Of a stretch of DNA of 64,000 nucleotides, positions 1-7,754 are shown in pieces; position 1 is the stretch's first letter; each line of letters starts with the position of its first letter. Source of the stretch: JAQBQH01 sp035607415 (GTDB lineage: Bacteria; Myxococcota_A; Polyangia; Palsa-1104); NCBI GenBank assembly GCA_035607415.1, contig DATNAQ010000088.1, positions 14,104 to 78,103 on the forward strand. Direction: 5' to 3'. Made by a program: the position numbers and the translations under genes. Under the pieces are notes generated by a model. That model was not told the DNA's origin. It did no database searches and worked only from the letters and a program-made list of their open reading frames with translations.

Positions 1-1
1 C

Positions 2-271
2 ACGGTGCGCGAGACCGCGATCGATACCGGGTCGATCCCCATCTTCGTCGCCGAGCGGCTCGACTCGCAGTACCTGCCGCCGATCGAAGTCGAGGATGCG
101 CGCAGCGACGACAGCGGGCGCTCGACGCTGCCGCGCGGGACGGCGCAGATTCCGAAGACCGCGTTCATCCCGAAGCCGCGCCGCTCCTACGCGGGGACGG
201 TCGCGGCGGCGCTGATCATCTTGATCCTGCTGACGGCGGCGTTTCTCGCCGGACGCTACCTGAAGTTCTAG
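2..271 (+). CDS. C-terminal part of a membrane-anchored protein (5' end outside window)
   Basis: The frame is open at the left edge, so this is probably the 3' end of a longer gene; a GTG at 5 could also be a start. The visible 90 or so residues have a polar, proline-containing stretch and then one hydrophobic segment (about residues 66-84 counted from the GTG), ending in a short RYLKF tail. That pattern fits a single-pass membrane protein anchored at its C-terminus. No catalytic motif is visible and I do not recognise the family. The stop codon lies inside a perfect 12-base tandem duplication, and the gene converges on fabI. Confidence 0.5.
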   Translation, partial: TVRETAIDTGSIPIFVAERLDSQYLPPIEVEDARSDDSGRSTLPRGTAQIPKTAFIPKPRRSYAGTVAAALIILILLTAAFLAGRYLKF

Positions 272-285
272 CGGAAGTTCTAGCG
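262..285. repeat. Perfect 12-bp tandem duplication at the stop codon
   Basis: The 12-mer GAAGTTCTAGCG occurs twice back to back (262-273 and 274-285). The first copy contains the TAG stop of the upstream gene, and the second repeats that stop in the 16-base gap before the end of fabI. It is probably a recent slippage duplication with no coding effect. Confidence 0.8.
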
Positions 286-287
286 GG

Positions 288-1184
288 TCAGCTCTTGGCG
301 GTGACGGCCACGCCCATCGAGTGGTAGCCCTTGTCGACGTAGACGGTGGCGCCGGTGATGCCCGAGCCGAGCGGCGAGAGCAGGAACGCGGCGGTGTCGC
401 CGACTTCGCGCGCGGTGAGCGCCTCGGGCAGCGGTGAGTTGGCCTTGCAGTAGTCGATCATCTGGTCGATGAAGCCGATCGCCGACGCCGCGCGCGAAGC
501 GAACGGGCCCGCCGACAGCACGTTCACGCGGTGGCCCCACTTGCGGCCGGCCTCGAAGGCGAGCGTGCGCGTGTCGGACTCGAGCGCGGCCTTCGCCGAC
601 GACATGCCGCCGCCGTAGCCGGGCACCACGCGCTCCGACGCCATGTAGGTCAGCGCGAGGAAGCTGCCGCCGGGGCGCACGAGCGGACCGAGGCGCTGCA
701 CCAGCGACGTGTACGAGTAGCTGGAGACGCCGACGGCGGCGAGGTAACCCTTGCGCGAGGTCTCGAGGAGCGGCTTCTTCACCTCGGGGCCGTTGGCGAG
801 CGAGTGGACGACGACGTCGATGCACGGCTCGCCGAAGTCGGCGACGAGGCGGGCGCGCAGCCCTTCGATCGTGAAGTCGCCGTGCTCGCGATAGCGCTTA
901 CTGTCCTTCACCTCGGCGGGGACGTCGGCGAGCGTGTCGTAGTCGGCGTCGAGCGGGTAGATCTTCTCGAACTCGAGCTTGCGACCGTCGGACATCATGC
1001 GGCCTTCGTCGAGCTTGCCGCGCTCGAGCATGGTCTTGAAGATGCCGTAGGCCGGCGGCCAGGTGCCGACGACGATCGAGGCGCCGGCCTCGGCGAGTGA
1101 CTTGGCGATGGCGAAGCCGAAGCCGCCGTCGTCGGCGACGCCGGCGACGAGGGCACGCTTTCCGCGAAGGTCGATGGCGAGCAT
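288..1184 (-). CDS. fabI: Enoyl-[acyl-carrier-protein] reductase (NADH), plant-type FabI
   Basis: This enzyme catalyses the last reduction in each fatty-acid elongation cycle, trans-2-enoyl-ACP to acyl-ACP, in the cytoplasm. The protein is 298 aa when started at the internal ATG at 1184, where FabI homology begins (LAIDLRGKRALVAGVADDGG); an upstream ATG at 1220 would add 12 Arg-rich residues unlike FabI. The FabI active-site residues are Tyr180 (YMASE), Tyr190 and Lys198 (PGYGGGMSSAK). A long insertion after the first Rossmann unit (about residues 43-85), together with the GYGGGMSSAK motif, puts it with the longer chloroplast/Chlamydia/Plasmodium type rather than the shorter E. coli type. It is monocistronic or last in its operon. 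Confidence 0.95.
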   Translation of the reverse strand: MLAIDLRGKRALVAGVADDGGFGFAIAKSLAEAGASIVVGTWPPAYGIFKTMLERGKLDEGRMMSDGRKLEFEKIYPLDADYDTLADVPAEVKDSKRYREHGDFTIEGLRARLVADFGEPCIDVVVHSLANGPEVKKPLLETSRKGYLAAVGVSSYSYTSLVQRLGPLVRPGGSFLALTYMASERVVPGYGGGMSSAKAALESDTRTLAFEAGRKWGHRVNVLSAGPFASRAASAIGFIDQMIDYCKANSPLPEALTAREVGDTAAFLLSPLGSGITGATVYVDKGYHSMGVAVTAKS

Positions 1185-1233
1185 GGCGCGCACGATCGAC
1201 CGCGCGCGCCCGCGTGTCAAGCGCGAGCGGGCG

Positions 1234-2070
1234 TCAGACGGGCTCGCCTTCGCGGCGCAAGCGCTCGACGGCGTCGAACGACTCGTCTTCCTTGGTCCAG
1301 CGCAGGTGGCTCTCGTGCTGCGAGAGCAGGCCGTTGAGCTCGCGCATGCGATCGAGCGCGCGCTCGATGCGTTGCAGCTCGACGGTGGCCTCGGGGTGTC
1401 GCATGCGCACGAGCGAGGCGGCGCTCTCGATCGTCTGCAGCGGCGTGTTGGCGAAGTCGCGCACGGCCAGGAGCGTGCGCGCCAGCGTCTCCATCGCCGC
1501 CGAGGCTTCGGCCTGCTCGACGAGGCGGCGCTCGACGGCGTAGCGGCGCGTGCTGAAGACGAGGAGCACGACGCCGAACGCGGCGAAGATGAGCGTCGGC
1601 ATCGGCTCGCCGCGCGCGAGCACGGCGCGTTGCGCCGGGTCCCACGTCAGCCACTGCACGACGGCGGCGCCGGCGTAGGCGGCGATGCTGATGACGCCGA
1701 CGGAGATCTCGGGCGTGAGCAGACCGACGGTGATGGCGCCGAGCTTGTTGGCCTGGAAGGGCGCCCAGCGCGGGCCGATGGTGACCCAGTGCTCGTTGTC
1801 GAGCCAGAGCATGATGGCGATCGACGCCGTGTTGATGAGGAACACGGTGGCGGCCTCGGCGCGCGTGGTGTGCTTGCCGCGCACCAGCAGCATCACGAAG
1901 AGCACGACGCCGGTGCCGGCGGCGAGCAGCGACGGTGCCGGCGGCAACACGAGGGTGTCACGCGCGACCAGGAGCTCCATCGGCGAGCCGGCGAAGTTGA
2001 GGACGGTGGCGAGGAGCGCGCCGCGCCAGGCCAGGCGCGCGCGCGGATCGACGACGCGAGTGGCGCTCAC
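1234..2070 (-). CDS. Polytopic membrane sensor with kinase-like dimerisation helix but no ATPase domain
   Basis: The 278-aa protein has about five or six membrane segments in its first 180 residues, followed by a cytoplasmic helical hairpin (about 190-255). The hairpin resembles the DHp domain of histidine kinases, but the motif where the phospho-His should sit reads RDFANTPLQ and contains no His. There is no HATPase domain: the protein ends after the helices. It starts with GTG at 2070. It lies downstream of, and on the same strand as, a response regulator, so it may be a receptor or regulator partner rather than a kinase. The role is inferred from architecture only. Confidence 0.75.
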   Translation of the reverse strand: MSATRVVDPRARLAWRGALLATVLNFAGSPMELLVARDTLVLPPAPSLLAAGTGVVLFVMLLVRGKHTTRAEAATVFLINTASIAIMLWLDNEHWVTIGPRWAPFQANKLGAITVGLLTPEISVGVISIAAYAGAAVVQWLTWDPAQRAVLARGEPMPTLIFAAFGVVLLVFSTRRYAVERRLVEQAEASAAMETLARTLLAVRDFANTPLQTIESAASLVRMRHPEATVELQRIERALDRMRELNGLLSQHESHLRWTKEDESFDAVERLRREGEPV

Positions 2071-2071
2071 A

Positions 2072-2127
2072 GGCGCACCTCGGAGGTGCGCCGTGATCCC
2101 GGGATCGATCCGCGGGCCCTACGGGCC
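2072..2127. repeat. Cluster of perfect inverted repeats between response regulator and sensor genes
   Basis: Three hairpin-forming elements lie side by side. GGCGCACCT/AGGTGCGCC (2072-2080 with 2084-2092) is a 9-bp stem with a 3-base loop. GATCCCGGGATC (2095-2106) is a 12-base palindrome. GGCCC/GGGCC (2115-2119 with 2123-2127) is a 5-bp stem. None is followed by a T tract on either strand, so a classical intrinsic terminator is unlikely. On the transcribed (minus) strand the cluster sits directly before the sensor start and could act as an RNA processing or attenuation structure, or be a REP-like element. Confidence 0.6.
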
Positions 2128-2155
2128 ACGCTCACGTTCGCTCACTGACGCTCGC

Positions 2156-2545
2156 TCATAGGAGCTCCGGCGGCGTCGGCGCGCCGAGGAGGCGGCACAG
2201 CTCGACGGTCTCGATCGGCTTTTGGAAGACCTGCGTGCCGTCGAGGGCGCGGGCGCGCGCCACCATCGGATGGCTGCGCGCGTGGCCGGTGAGGAAGATG
2301 ATGTGGCCGGCGAAGTGCTGCTCCTTGAGCCAGGCGTAGGCCTCGAGGCCGCTCGGCTCCGACGGGCCGAGGTTGATGTCGAGGATGGCGTCGTCGCAGG
2401 CGAGCGCGGCGTCGCGGTGGGAGACGAGCTCGGCGAGGTTGTGCGCGGTCACGCACGGCCGCCGCGTCAAGAGGCGCACGAGGTCGCCGATCGTCGAGAG
2501 CATGTCGTCGTCGTCGTCGAGCAGTAAAACGCCCCCCTGGCTCAT
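2156..2545 (-). CDS. Single-domain response regulator (CheY-like receiver)
   Basis: The 129-aa protein is one receiver domain with no output domain. The acidic cluster is Asp10-14, the phospho-acceptor is Asp56 in ILDINLG, the switch Thr is Thr86 (LTGH), and the conserved Lys is Lys109 (FQKP). It probably passes a phosphoryl signal to a partner protein or acts as a phosphate sink. A purine-rich ribosome site (GAGGGAG) lies about 3-10 bases before the ATG at 2545. The next gene on the same strand, 85 bases on, encodes a kinase-like membrane sensor without an ATPase domain, so the cognate kinase must be elsewhere. Confidence 0.9.
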   Translation of the reverse strand: MSQGGVLLLDDDDDMLSTIGDLVRLLTRRPCVTAHNLAELVSHRDAALACDDAILDINLGPSEPSGLEAYAWLKEQHFAGHIIFLTGHARSHPMVARARALDGTQVFQKPIETVELCRLLGAPTPPELL

Positions 2546-2615
2546 GCGCTCCCTCGATGGATACGGTGCAGCGGCGATGCCAACGAAGTGACGTTCTAGA
2601 CTACGTCAGCGCGGG

Positions 2616-3323
2616 TCAGTCGCGTTCGAGAATCACCACGCCGCGCGCGGCGAAGGCGCGCAGGAGCCCCCGCAGTCGCCGCTGCTCGCCGGTGGAGCGA
2701 TAGAGGAACTGCACGCCGAAGGCGCTGTCGTGCTTGCGCGGGCGGCTGTGGCGGACCTCGCCGGTGACGACGAGATCCTGCTGCGGCGTGCGCAGGCGGA
2801 CGGCCACGTGCTCGCCGACGGGCGGGGCAGCGGCGCGCGTGGTGACGAGCAGGCCGCCGGCCGAGAGGTCGGCGGCGATGCCGTCGATCATCGTCATGCT
2901 GCCGAAGATGCGCCACGACAGCGGGAGGCGAACACAGTAGCGGCGATGGCGGCGCAGGTGCACGTGGAGCGCGTCGCCGTGGGCCATGCGCACGAGAAAG
3001 TCGCGCGCGGCGGTCTCGTCTTCGTGGAGGCGTGCGATGACGCCGAGGCGGCGGCGCGAGACGTGGGCGCGCACGAAGACGGGGTTGGGCAGGCCGGGCC
3101 AACTCACCTCGATCACGAGCTCGGCGCGGGCGCGCGGACGGGCGCGTGTGACGAGGGCGAGCTCGCCGGCCGGGCCGTCGTCGGTGTAGTGCTCGAGGAA
3201 CTCGCGGCCCGACGAGAAGGAGGCGACCACGATGGGCGTGCCTTCGAGGCGCTCGGCGGGATCGACCGGATCCTGGAGCGAGATGCGCCCCTTGAGGCTC
3301 GAGGACGCCGACGAGGAGGCCAT
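2616..3323 (-). CDS. PilZ domain protein (predicted cyclic-di-GMP receptor)
   Basis: The 235-aa cytoplasmic protein has a C-terminal PilZ domain (about residues 122-225) with both nucleotide-binding motifs: RxxxR at Arg124-Arg128 in LRRHRRY, and DxSxxG at Asp152-Gly157 (DLSAGG). The N-terminal half (about 28-105) looks like a second, degenerate PilZ-like beta barrel (ELVIEVSWPGLPNPVFVRA), an arrangement I associate with myxobacterial PilZ proteins. Both ligand motifs are intact, so c-di-GMP binding is likely. The target (motility, exopolysaccharide or other) cannot be read from the sequence. Confidence 0.88.
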   Translation of the reverse strand: MASSSASSSLKGRISLQDPVDPAERLEGTPIVVASFSSGREFLEHYTDDGPAGELALVTRARPRARAELVIEVSWPGLPNPVFVRAHVSRRRLGVIARLHEDETAARDFLVRMAHGDALHVHLRRHRRYCVRLPLSWRIFGSMTMIDGIAADLSAGGLLVTTRAAAPPVGEHVAVRLRTPQQDLVVTGEVRHSRPRKHDSAFGVQFLYRSTGEQRRLRGLLRAFAARGVVILERD

Positions 3324-3328
3324 ACTCG

Positions 3329-3358
3329 ATCGTACGCGCCGAAAACACGAAGCTTCAA
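3329..3358 (-). promoter_or_regulatory. Candidate sigma70-type promoter for the PilZ gene
   Basis: Read on the minus strand, TTGAAG (3358-3353) is followed after 18 bases by TACGAT (3334-3329). The predicted transcription start falls at or next to the ATG at 3323, so the message may be leaderless. This is a motif call only. Confidence 0.35.
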
Positions 3359-3416
3359 TGCGTAAGACGTGTGTCCGCGCTGACGTCGGTTACCAAAGAT
3401 GGCTCGCGTGATCGCC

Positions 3417-3899
3417 CTACGGGGTGGTGTCGGTGTCGACGAGCTCGTGCGCTTCGTCGTCGTCGAGCGGCTGGAAGCGCGCCCGCAAGGCATCGAAGGT
3501 CGCGTCGGAGATGTAGAGGCTGCCGGCCAGATCGGCGTTGCGCGCACGGCAGCGCGCTCGCGCAACCGCTTCCGAGCAGCGCAGCGAGTAGAGCTTCGAC
3601 TCGCCGCCGAGCGCGCGCACGGTGTCGCGAAGCGCATCGCGTCGCTTGCGCGACGACATTCCGTCGTCGAGCACGACGTCGACGCCCGAGGCGAGGACGC
3701 GGGTCCAGACGGTCTCCATCAAGCGAAAGACGCGCTCGGAGAATTCGGCGAAGTGCTCGGCCGGCGGATCGGATCCGTAGAGCGCGGACATCCACTCGTC
3801 GTGGGTGAAGCGCACCGCGTCGTGCTCGCGCTCGAGCCGCCGCGCGAACGTCGTCTTGCCGGCGCCGAGGAAGCCGTGGATGAGGTGCGCCGTCGCCAC
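3417..3899 (-). CDS. P-loop kinase-like ATPase
   Basis: The 160-aa protein resembles small predicted kinases of the AAA_33/zeta-toxin type. A Walker A loop, GFLGAGKTT, spans residues 9-17. DEW at about residues 33-35 is a candidate substrate-binding or Walker B-like element, and an Arg/Lys-rich lid segment (DDGMSSRKRR) lies near residues 78-87. It probably phosphorylates a small molecule or nucleoside, but the substrate is unknown. It starts with GTG at 3899, supported by a strong ribosome site (AGGAG) that overlaps the stop of the upstream phosphatase gene 9 bases away, so the two are likely translated from one message. Confidence 0.8.
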   Translation of the reverse strand: MATAHLIHGFLGAGKTTFARRLEREHDAVRFTHDEWMSALYGSDPPAEHFAEFSERVFRLMETVWTRVLASGVDVVLDDGMSSRKRRDALRDTVRALGGESKLYSLRCSEAVARARCRARNADLAGSLYISDATFDALRARFQPLDDDEAHELVDTDTTP

Positions 3900-3908
3900 G
3901 TCGATCTC

Positions 3909-5048
3909 CTAGGTCAGGGGCGGAGCGATGTCGGTGCGCTTCTTGCCCTTGCGCGGCAGGTCGGCCTCGAGCGCCGCGAGGTAGTCGATGGGCGCCTCGA
4001 GCGGCATCGCCAGCGACGGCACGTCGCCGAGCTGGCGCACGCGCGCGGCGAACGAGATGAGCAGCTCGCGGGCCGACGGCAGCGCGCCGAGGCTCGGGAT
4101 CTTCTCGTCGGTGAGCTCCTCGGCGAGCGTGCGCGCGGTGGAGCGGCGCAGGCGGCCGCGGCGCAACAGATCCTGCAGCGAGTTGCGCAGGGCATCGATG
4201 GTGTAGCCGTAGCGATCGACCATCTCGAGCGCCACCCGCACCACCGCCGGCGACGAGAGCTGGGCGTCCTCGAACATCACCATCGCCGCCTGGAAATAGT
4301 TGAAGACCGGCACCAGGCGCGCGCCGTAGCGATCGAAGCGCGCCGTCGGCGAGCGGCGATCGAGGTGGATGAAGATGCGCGACACCGCCTCGCCCGTCGG
4401 CAGCGCCTCGGCGAGCGTGACCGCGCGCTGCGCGTCGTCTTCGTAGGTGCCGGCGCGCTCGAGGATCTCTTCGAGCAGGCGGCGCTTGACGCGTCCGGCG
4501 ATGATGTCGCCGTAGAGCGAGTAGATGAAGCCGTCGGCCTCGGCGTCGTCGCCGAAGCAGGTCTCGCGCGTCTCGGGCGGCAGGCCGGCGCGCCCGGCGA
4601 GCAGCGCCGGCAGCTTGTAGCCGACCTGCTCGCGCATGGCGCGGAAGCGGCCGGTGAGCATGTTGCGCAGGTTCGGCTTCAGGATGAACTCGTCGAACTC
4701 GACGCCGTCGAGCTTGAGCTTCTTGGTGAGCACGCGGCGCATCTGCCGTGGCGAGCCCGAGATGAAGCAGATGCGCGCGCCGCCGCCTGCGCGCAGCTCG
4801 CGGAGCAGAGCCGACGCGCCGGGGACCGACTGCTTGGCCTCGGCGCCCTCGAGCGCCGAGCGCACGAGCTGCTTGAGCGTGTCGAACTCGGTCTTGAGGT
4901 ACGTCTTGTCGAGATCCCAGCGATAGACGTGGCGCGGCGGCGGCGTCACCGTCTTGGGCGGCTGCGCCGCGAGCAGCGACGGACCTCCGGGCGGCACCGG
5001 ATAGCGGCGATCTTTGTCTTTGCGCCGGTCCTTTTCGTCGCGAGCCAT
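3909..5048 (-). CDS. App1-like HAD-fold phosphatase domain protein
   Basis: The 379-aa protein begins with a Lys/Arg/Asp-rich tail. Three HAD phosphatase motifs follow: the nucleophile motif WDLDKTY (Asp45, Asp47), the Ser motif ISGSP (Ser97), and the acidic motif FGDDAEAD (Asp167, Asp168). This arrangement is typical of the App1/DUF2183 group, which includes yeast phosphatidate phosphatase App1. Lipid phosphate hydrolysis is therefore possible but unproven. The C-terminal 150 residues are helical with no motif I recognise. It is followed on the same strand by the P-loop kinase gene. Confidence 0.8.
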   Translation of the reverse strand: MARDEKDRRKDKDRRYPVPPGGPSLLAAQPPKTVTPPPRHVYRWDLDKTYLKTEFDTLKQLVRSALEGAEAKQSVPGASALLRELRAGGGARICFISGSPRQMRRVLTKKLKLDGVEFDEFILKPNLRNMLTGRFRAMREQVGYKLPALLAGRAGLPPETRETCFGDDAEADGFIYSLYGDIIAGRVKRRLLEEILERAGTYEDDAQRAVTLAEALPTGEAVSRIFIHLDRRSPTARFDRYGARLVPVFNYFQAAMVMFEDAQLSSPAVVRVALEMVDRYGYTIDALRNSLQDLLRRGRLRRSTARTLAEELTDEKIPSLGALPSARELLISFAARVRQLGDVPSLAMPLEAPIDYLAALEADLPRKGKKRTDIAPPLT

Positions 5049-5084
5049 GGGGAGCCCGTCATTATCGCACAGCGTCGGCGGCTG

Positions 5085-5849
5085 TCACGCCGCGCGGCGG
5101 GCCAGCCAGAGCTGGGTCGCGCATTGCGCGCGCACGCTGCCGCCGAGCCGTTCGATGGCCTCGCGGACGCCCTGTTGCAGCGCCGCGAACCGCTCGGGCG
5201 CGAGCACCCGATGGAGGCTGACGGTGCCCATCATGTCGACCCACGTCTCGGCGCTCAAGGTGCGCTCGTTCGGGTAGGAGCGCCGCTCGACCGACGAGAA
5301 GAGCGTCGCGCCGGCGAGGTGATCGACCTCGGCGCGCGGCTTGGGATCGAAGAAAAGCGGGATTTCCGGAGCCAACGCCGCGTAGACGGCGACGAGCTCC
5401 GCGGCGACGGGAGCCTCGAGGACATCGATGGCGAAGAAGAGTGCGAAGTGGCCGCCGGGCCGCAGCACGCGGGCCATCTTCGCCAGGCCGAGCGACGGAT
5501 CGATCCAGTGCCAGGCGTTGGCGCAGGTGACGAGGTCGAAGGTGCGCCCGTCGTCGCGCCAGGCTTCGAACGTCGCCTCCTCGACGGTGAGCCCACGCGC
5601 GCGTGCGACCGCGGCCATGCGCGCGTCGGGCTCGACGCCGGTCACCGCGAGTCCGCGCGTGGCCAGCGCCGCGGCGACCTTGCCGGTGCCGCAGGCGACG
5701 TCGAGGACGGCGGCGGGGCCGAGGCGCGCGAGATCGTCGAGCATCGCGTCGGCGTAGGGCGGGCGCAGGCGATCGTAGTCGTCGGCGACGGCGCCGAAGG
5801 ACTCGGCGCGCACGCGATCGCGGTAGGGCTCGGCGAAGCGATCCTTCAT
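5085..5849 (-). CDS. Class I SAM-dependent methyltransferase
   Basis: The 254-aa protein has the Rossmann methyltransferase motif VLDVACGTGKVA (about residues 43-54), the acidic ribose-binding residue in VTGVEPD, and post-motifs LVTCANAWHWIDP and MARVLRPGGHFALFF. It matches the methyltransferase 11/25 family, whose substrates range from quinones to small metabolites. The ATG at 5849 overlaps the plsX stop by 4 bases (ATGA), so it is translationally coupled to plsX. A role in lipid or quinone metabolism is possible from context only. Confidence 0.88.
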   Translation of the reverse strand: MKDRFAEPYRDRVRAESFGAVADDYDRLRPPYADAMLDDLARLGPAAVLDVACGTGKVAAALATRGLAVTGVEPDARMAAVARARGLTVEEATFEAWRDDGRTFDLVTCANAWHWIDPSLGLAKMARVLRPGGHFALFFAIDVLEAPVAAELVAVYAALAPEIPLFFDPKPRAEVDHLAGATLFSSVERRSYPNERTLSAETWVDMMGTVSLHRVLAPERFAALQQGVREAIERLGGSVRAQCATQLWLARRAA

Positions 5850-6913
5850 GCCGCGCGGCGGGCGGCGAAGCTGGCGAGCGCCTTCTCGATGTCGTCGGTG
5901 AGCCCGGCCTGCACGGCCTTGGCCGCGACCTTGGCCGCGTTGGTGATGGCGCGCGCGCGCGAGCGGCCGTGCGCCTTGATGAACAGCCGATCGAATCCGA
6001 GCACCGGCGCGCCGCCGTACTGCTCCCAGTCGGTGACCTCCTTGAGGCGCGAGATGCCGCCCGACAGGAGCGCGAGGCCGGCGCGCCACAGGATCTTCTC
6101 CTTCGACGCGTAGTGGCCGAGCCGCACGATGGTCTCCGACACGCCTTCGAGCATCTTGATGACCACGTTGCCGACGAAGCCGGAGCAGATGACGACGTCG
6201 GCGGTGCCGCGCGGGATGTCGACGCCTTCGACGTTGCCGACGAAGTTGAGCTCGGTCGCCTCTTGCAAAAGCTTGTGCGCCTCGACGATCTCGGGCGGTC
6301 CCTTGCCCGCCTCGGCGCCGTTCGACAGGAGCGCCACGCGCGGGCGCGGATTCTTCGACACGCGCGCGGCGTAGGCGGAGCCCATGATCGCGAAGGTCAC
6401 GAGATCCTCGGCGCTGACGTCGAGCGTGGCACCGACGTCGAGGATGAGCGAGAAGGGATCGTCCTTCTCGCCGCGGCGGATCTCGGTCGGGTAGACGCTG
6501 GCGAGCGCGGCGCGGCTGACGCCGGGGATGCGCTTCCAGGTGCGCGCGCAGGCGAGCACCGAGGCGCCGGTGTTGCCCGCCGAGACGAGCGCGTCGGCGT
6601 TGCCGTCGGCGACGAGCTGCGCGGCGACGAGGATCGACGCGCCCGGATGCTGCGCCAGCGCCTCGGCCGGCTTCTCCCACATGGCGACCGCTTCGGGCGC
6701 GTGGTGCACGGCGATGCGCTCGGGGTCGTGCCGCTCCTTCGACAGGAGCGCGCCGATCTTCTCGCCGTCGCCGACGAGCAGCGTCTGGATGTGCGGCGCC
6801 TCGAGCGAGAGCTGGGCCACGCCCTTGACCACCTCGTCGGGCGCATGATCGCCGCCCATCGCGTCGACGGCGACGGTGACCGAGCGGTTGCCCACGGGCT
6901 CGCGGGGATCCAT
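5846..6913 (-). CDS. plsX: Phosphate acyltransferase PlsX
   Basis: PlsX makes acyl-phosphate from acyl-ACP, supplying PlsY in the first step of phospholipid synthesis. It is a peripheral membrane enzyme. The 355-aa length is normal for the family. Family signatures are present: VAVDAMGGDHAPDEVVKG at about 12-29, the SAGNTGA motif near residue 110, FVGNVEGVDIPRGTADVVI, and CSGFVGNVVIK. plsX often neighbours rpmF and fabH, but neither is seen here. Instead a coupled methyltransferase follows, and fabI lies about 5 kb further on. Confidence 0.96.
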   Translation of the reverse strand: MDPREPVGNRSVTVAVDAMGGDHAPDEVVKGVAQLSLEAPHIQTLLVGDGEKIGALLSKERHDPERIAVHHAPEAVAMWEKPAEALAQHPGASILVAAQLVADGNADALVSAGNTGASVLACARTWKRIPGVSRAALASVYPTEIRRGEKDDPFSLILDVGATLDVSAEDLVTFAIMGSAYAARVSKNPRPRVALLSNGAEAGKGPPEIVEAHKLLQEATELNFVGNVEGVDIPRGTADVVICSGFVGNVVIKMLEGVSETIVRLGHYASKEKILWRAGLALLSGGISRLKEVTDWEQYGGAPVLGFDRLFIKAHGRSRARAITNAAKVAAKAVQAGLTDDIEKALASFAARRAA

Positions 6914-6942
6914 GCGAAGCGGAACGTACCAGATGACCGGGT

Positions 6943-7314
6943 CTACTGCATCAGCTGCGCGAGATCGGGCGGGAGCGACTCGAGCACCTGCTCGATCTCG
7001 ACGGTGGGCTCGATCGCTTCGCGCACCACCGAGAGCACCACGATGGCGCCGGTCTCGGCGTCGTCGTCATCGAGATCGAGGCGCGCGGCGAGATCCTCGA
7101 TGAGCTCGTCACGCGACAGGGTGCCGTCGCCGTGCGCGGGCGCGAGCAGATCGCCGATCTCCTCGGGCAGCTCGGCGCCGAGCTCGGCGGCCTCGTCGGG
7201 CTTCAAGCGAGCGGCGAGCGCCGAGAACAGCTCGTGGGTGATGGTCCGGCCATCGGCTTCGATGGTGTCGGGGAGGCGCGCATCGACGCGCCGATAGAAA
7301 TCGTCCGCGTTCAT
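6943..7314 (-). CDS. DUF2267-like small acidic protein
   Basis: The 123-aa protein starts at the ATG at 7314 (MNADDFYRRV); a longer frame upstream has no homology feel. Its helical pattern (MNADDFYRRVDARLP ... FSALAARLKPDEAAELGAELP ... DELIEDLAARLDL) matches DUF2267, paired helices with EF-hand-like acidic loops and no known enzyme activity. It lies 29 bases beyond the plsX start on the same strand, so cotranscription is possible. The function is unknown. Confidence 0.75.
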   Translation of the reverse strand: MNADDFYRRVDARLPDTIEADGRTITHELFSALAARLKPDEAAELGAELPEEIGDLLAPAHGDGTLSRDELIEDLAARLDLDDDDAETGAIVVLSVVREAIEPTVEIEQVLESLPPDLAQLMQ

Positions 7315-7418
7315 CTCTCGATGGATATAGGCACGCGCCGGCGGTGAGGAAGCCGTGGCGGATGGCACATCGTCTGCAATCTCTCCCCGCGGCGTAGGGC
7401 GCGAAAAGGAGCGAGCGG

Positions 7419-7670
7419 ATGGCGTGCGAATTCTTCGATGACGGGCGACTGGCGCGGTGCACGGCGGTGCAGGGGCTCACGATTCCGAGCCACCACGAGC
7501 GCGAAAAATACTGCCGCACCGACGGGAACGTCTCGTGTCCGACCTTCCAGCTCTATCAGCTGCGGCGCGGTCCGGTGACGCAGGACGCGTATTACGCGCT
7601 TTGGATGCCGAGCCCGCCGACGCAGCGCGCCAGCGAGGCGCCCGAAGTGCCGCTCGTCGCCGCCGTGTAA
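7419..7670 (+). CDS. Small four-cysteine protein of unknown function
   Basis: The 83-aa protein is preceded by a strong ribosome site (AAAAGGAG, 7404-7411, 7 bases before the ATG), which supports it being real. Four cysteines (Cys3, Cys14, Cys32, Cys40) lie in the first half with the acidic/aromatic text CEFFDDGR and CPTFQLYQ, as in small metal-binding modules. The C-terminus is low complexity. There is no signal peptide. It is isolated: divergent from the DUF2267-like gene and convergent with the glycosyltransferase gene. The family and role are not recognised. Confidence 0.6.
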   Translation: MACEFFDDGRLARCTAVQGLTIPSHHEREKYCRTDGNVSCPTFQLYQLRRGPVTQDAYYALWMPSPPTQRASEAPEVPLVAAV

Positions 7671-7690
7671 CCGTTCTGTACACGGAGCCC

Positions 7691-7706
7691 GCTCGCAGGC
7701 GCGAGC
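7691..7706. terminator. Possible hairpin between convergent genes
   Basis: GCTCGC/GCGAGC (7691-7696 and 7701-7706) forms a 6-bp GC stem with a 4-base loop in the 84-base gap between two convergent stops. No T tract follows on either strand, so intrinsic termination is uncertain. Confidence 0.25.
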
Positions 7707-7754
7707 GTGCGCAAATCCTTCCGTGAGCGCTCGACTGTATCCCCGAAAGATTCT

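Noticed and set aside
3399..6113. Very long open frame (about 900 codons) on the plus strand
   Set aside because: It runs antisense to the P-loop, App1-like, methyltransferase and plsX genes. Its translation is Arg/Glu/Asp-rich low-complexity text, a normal by-product of extreme third-position GC.
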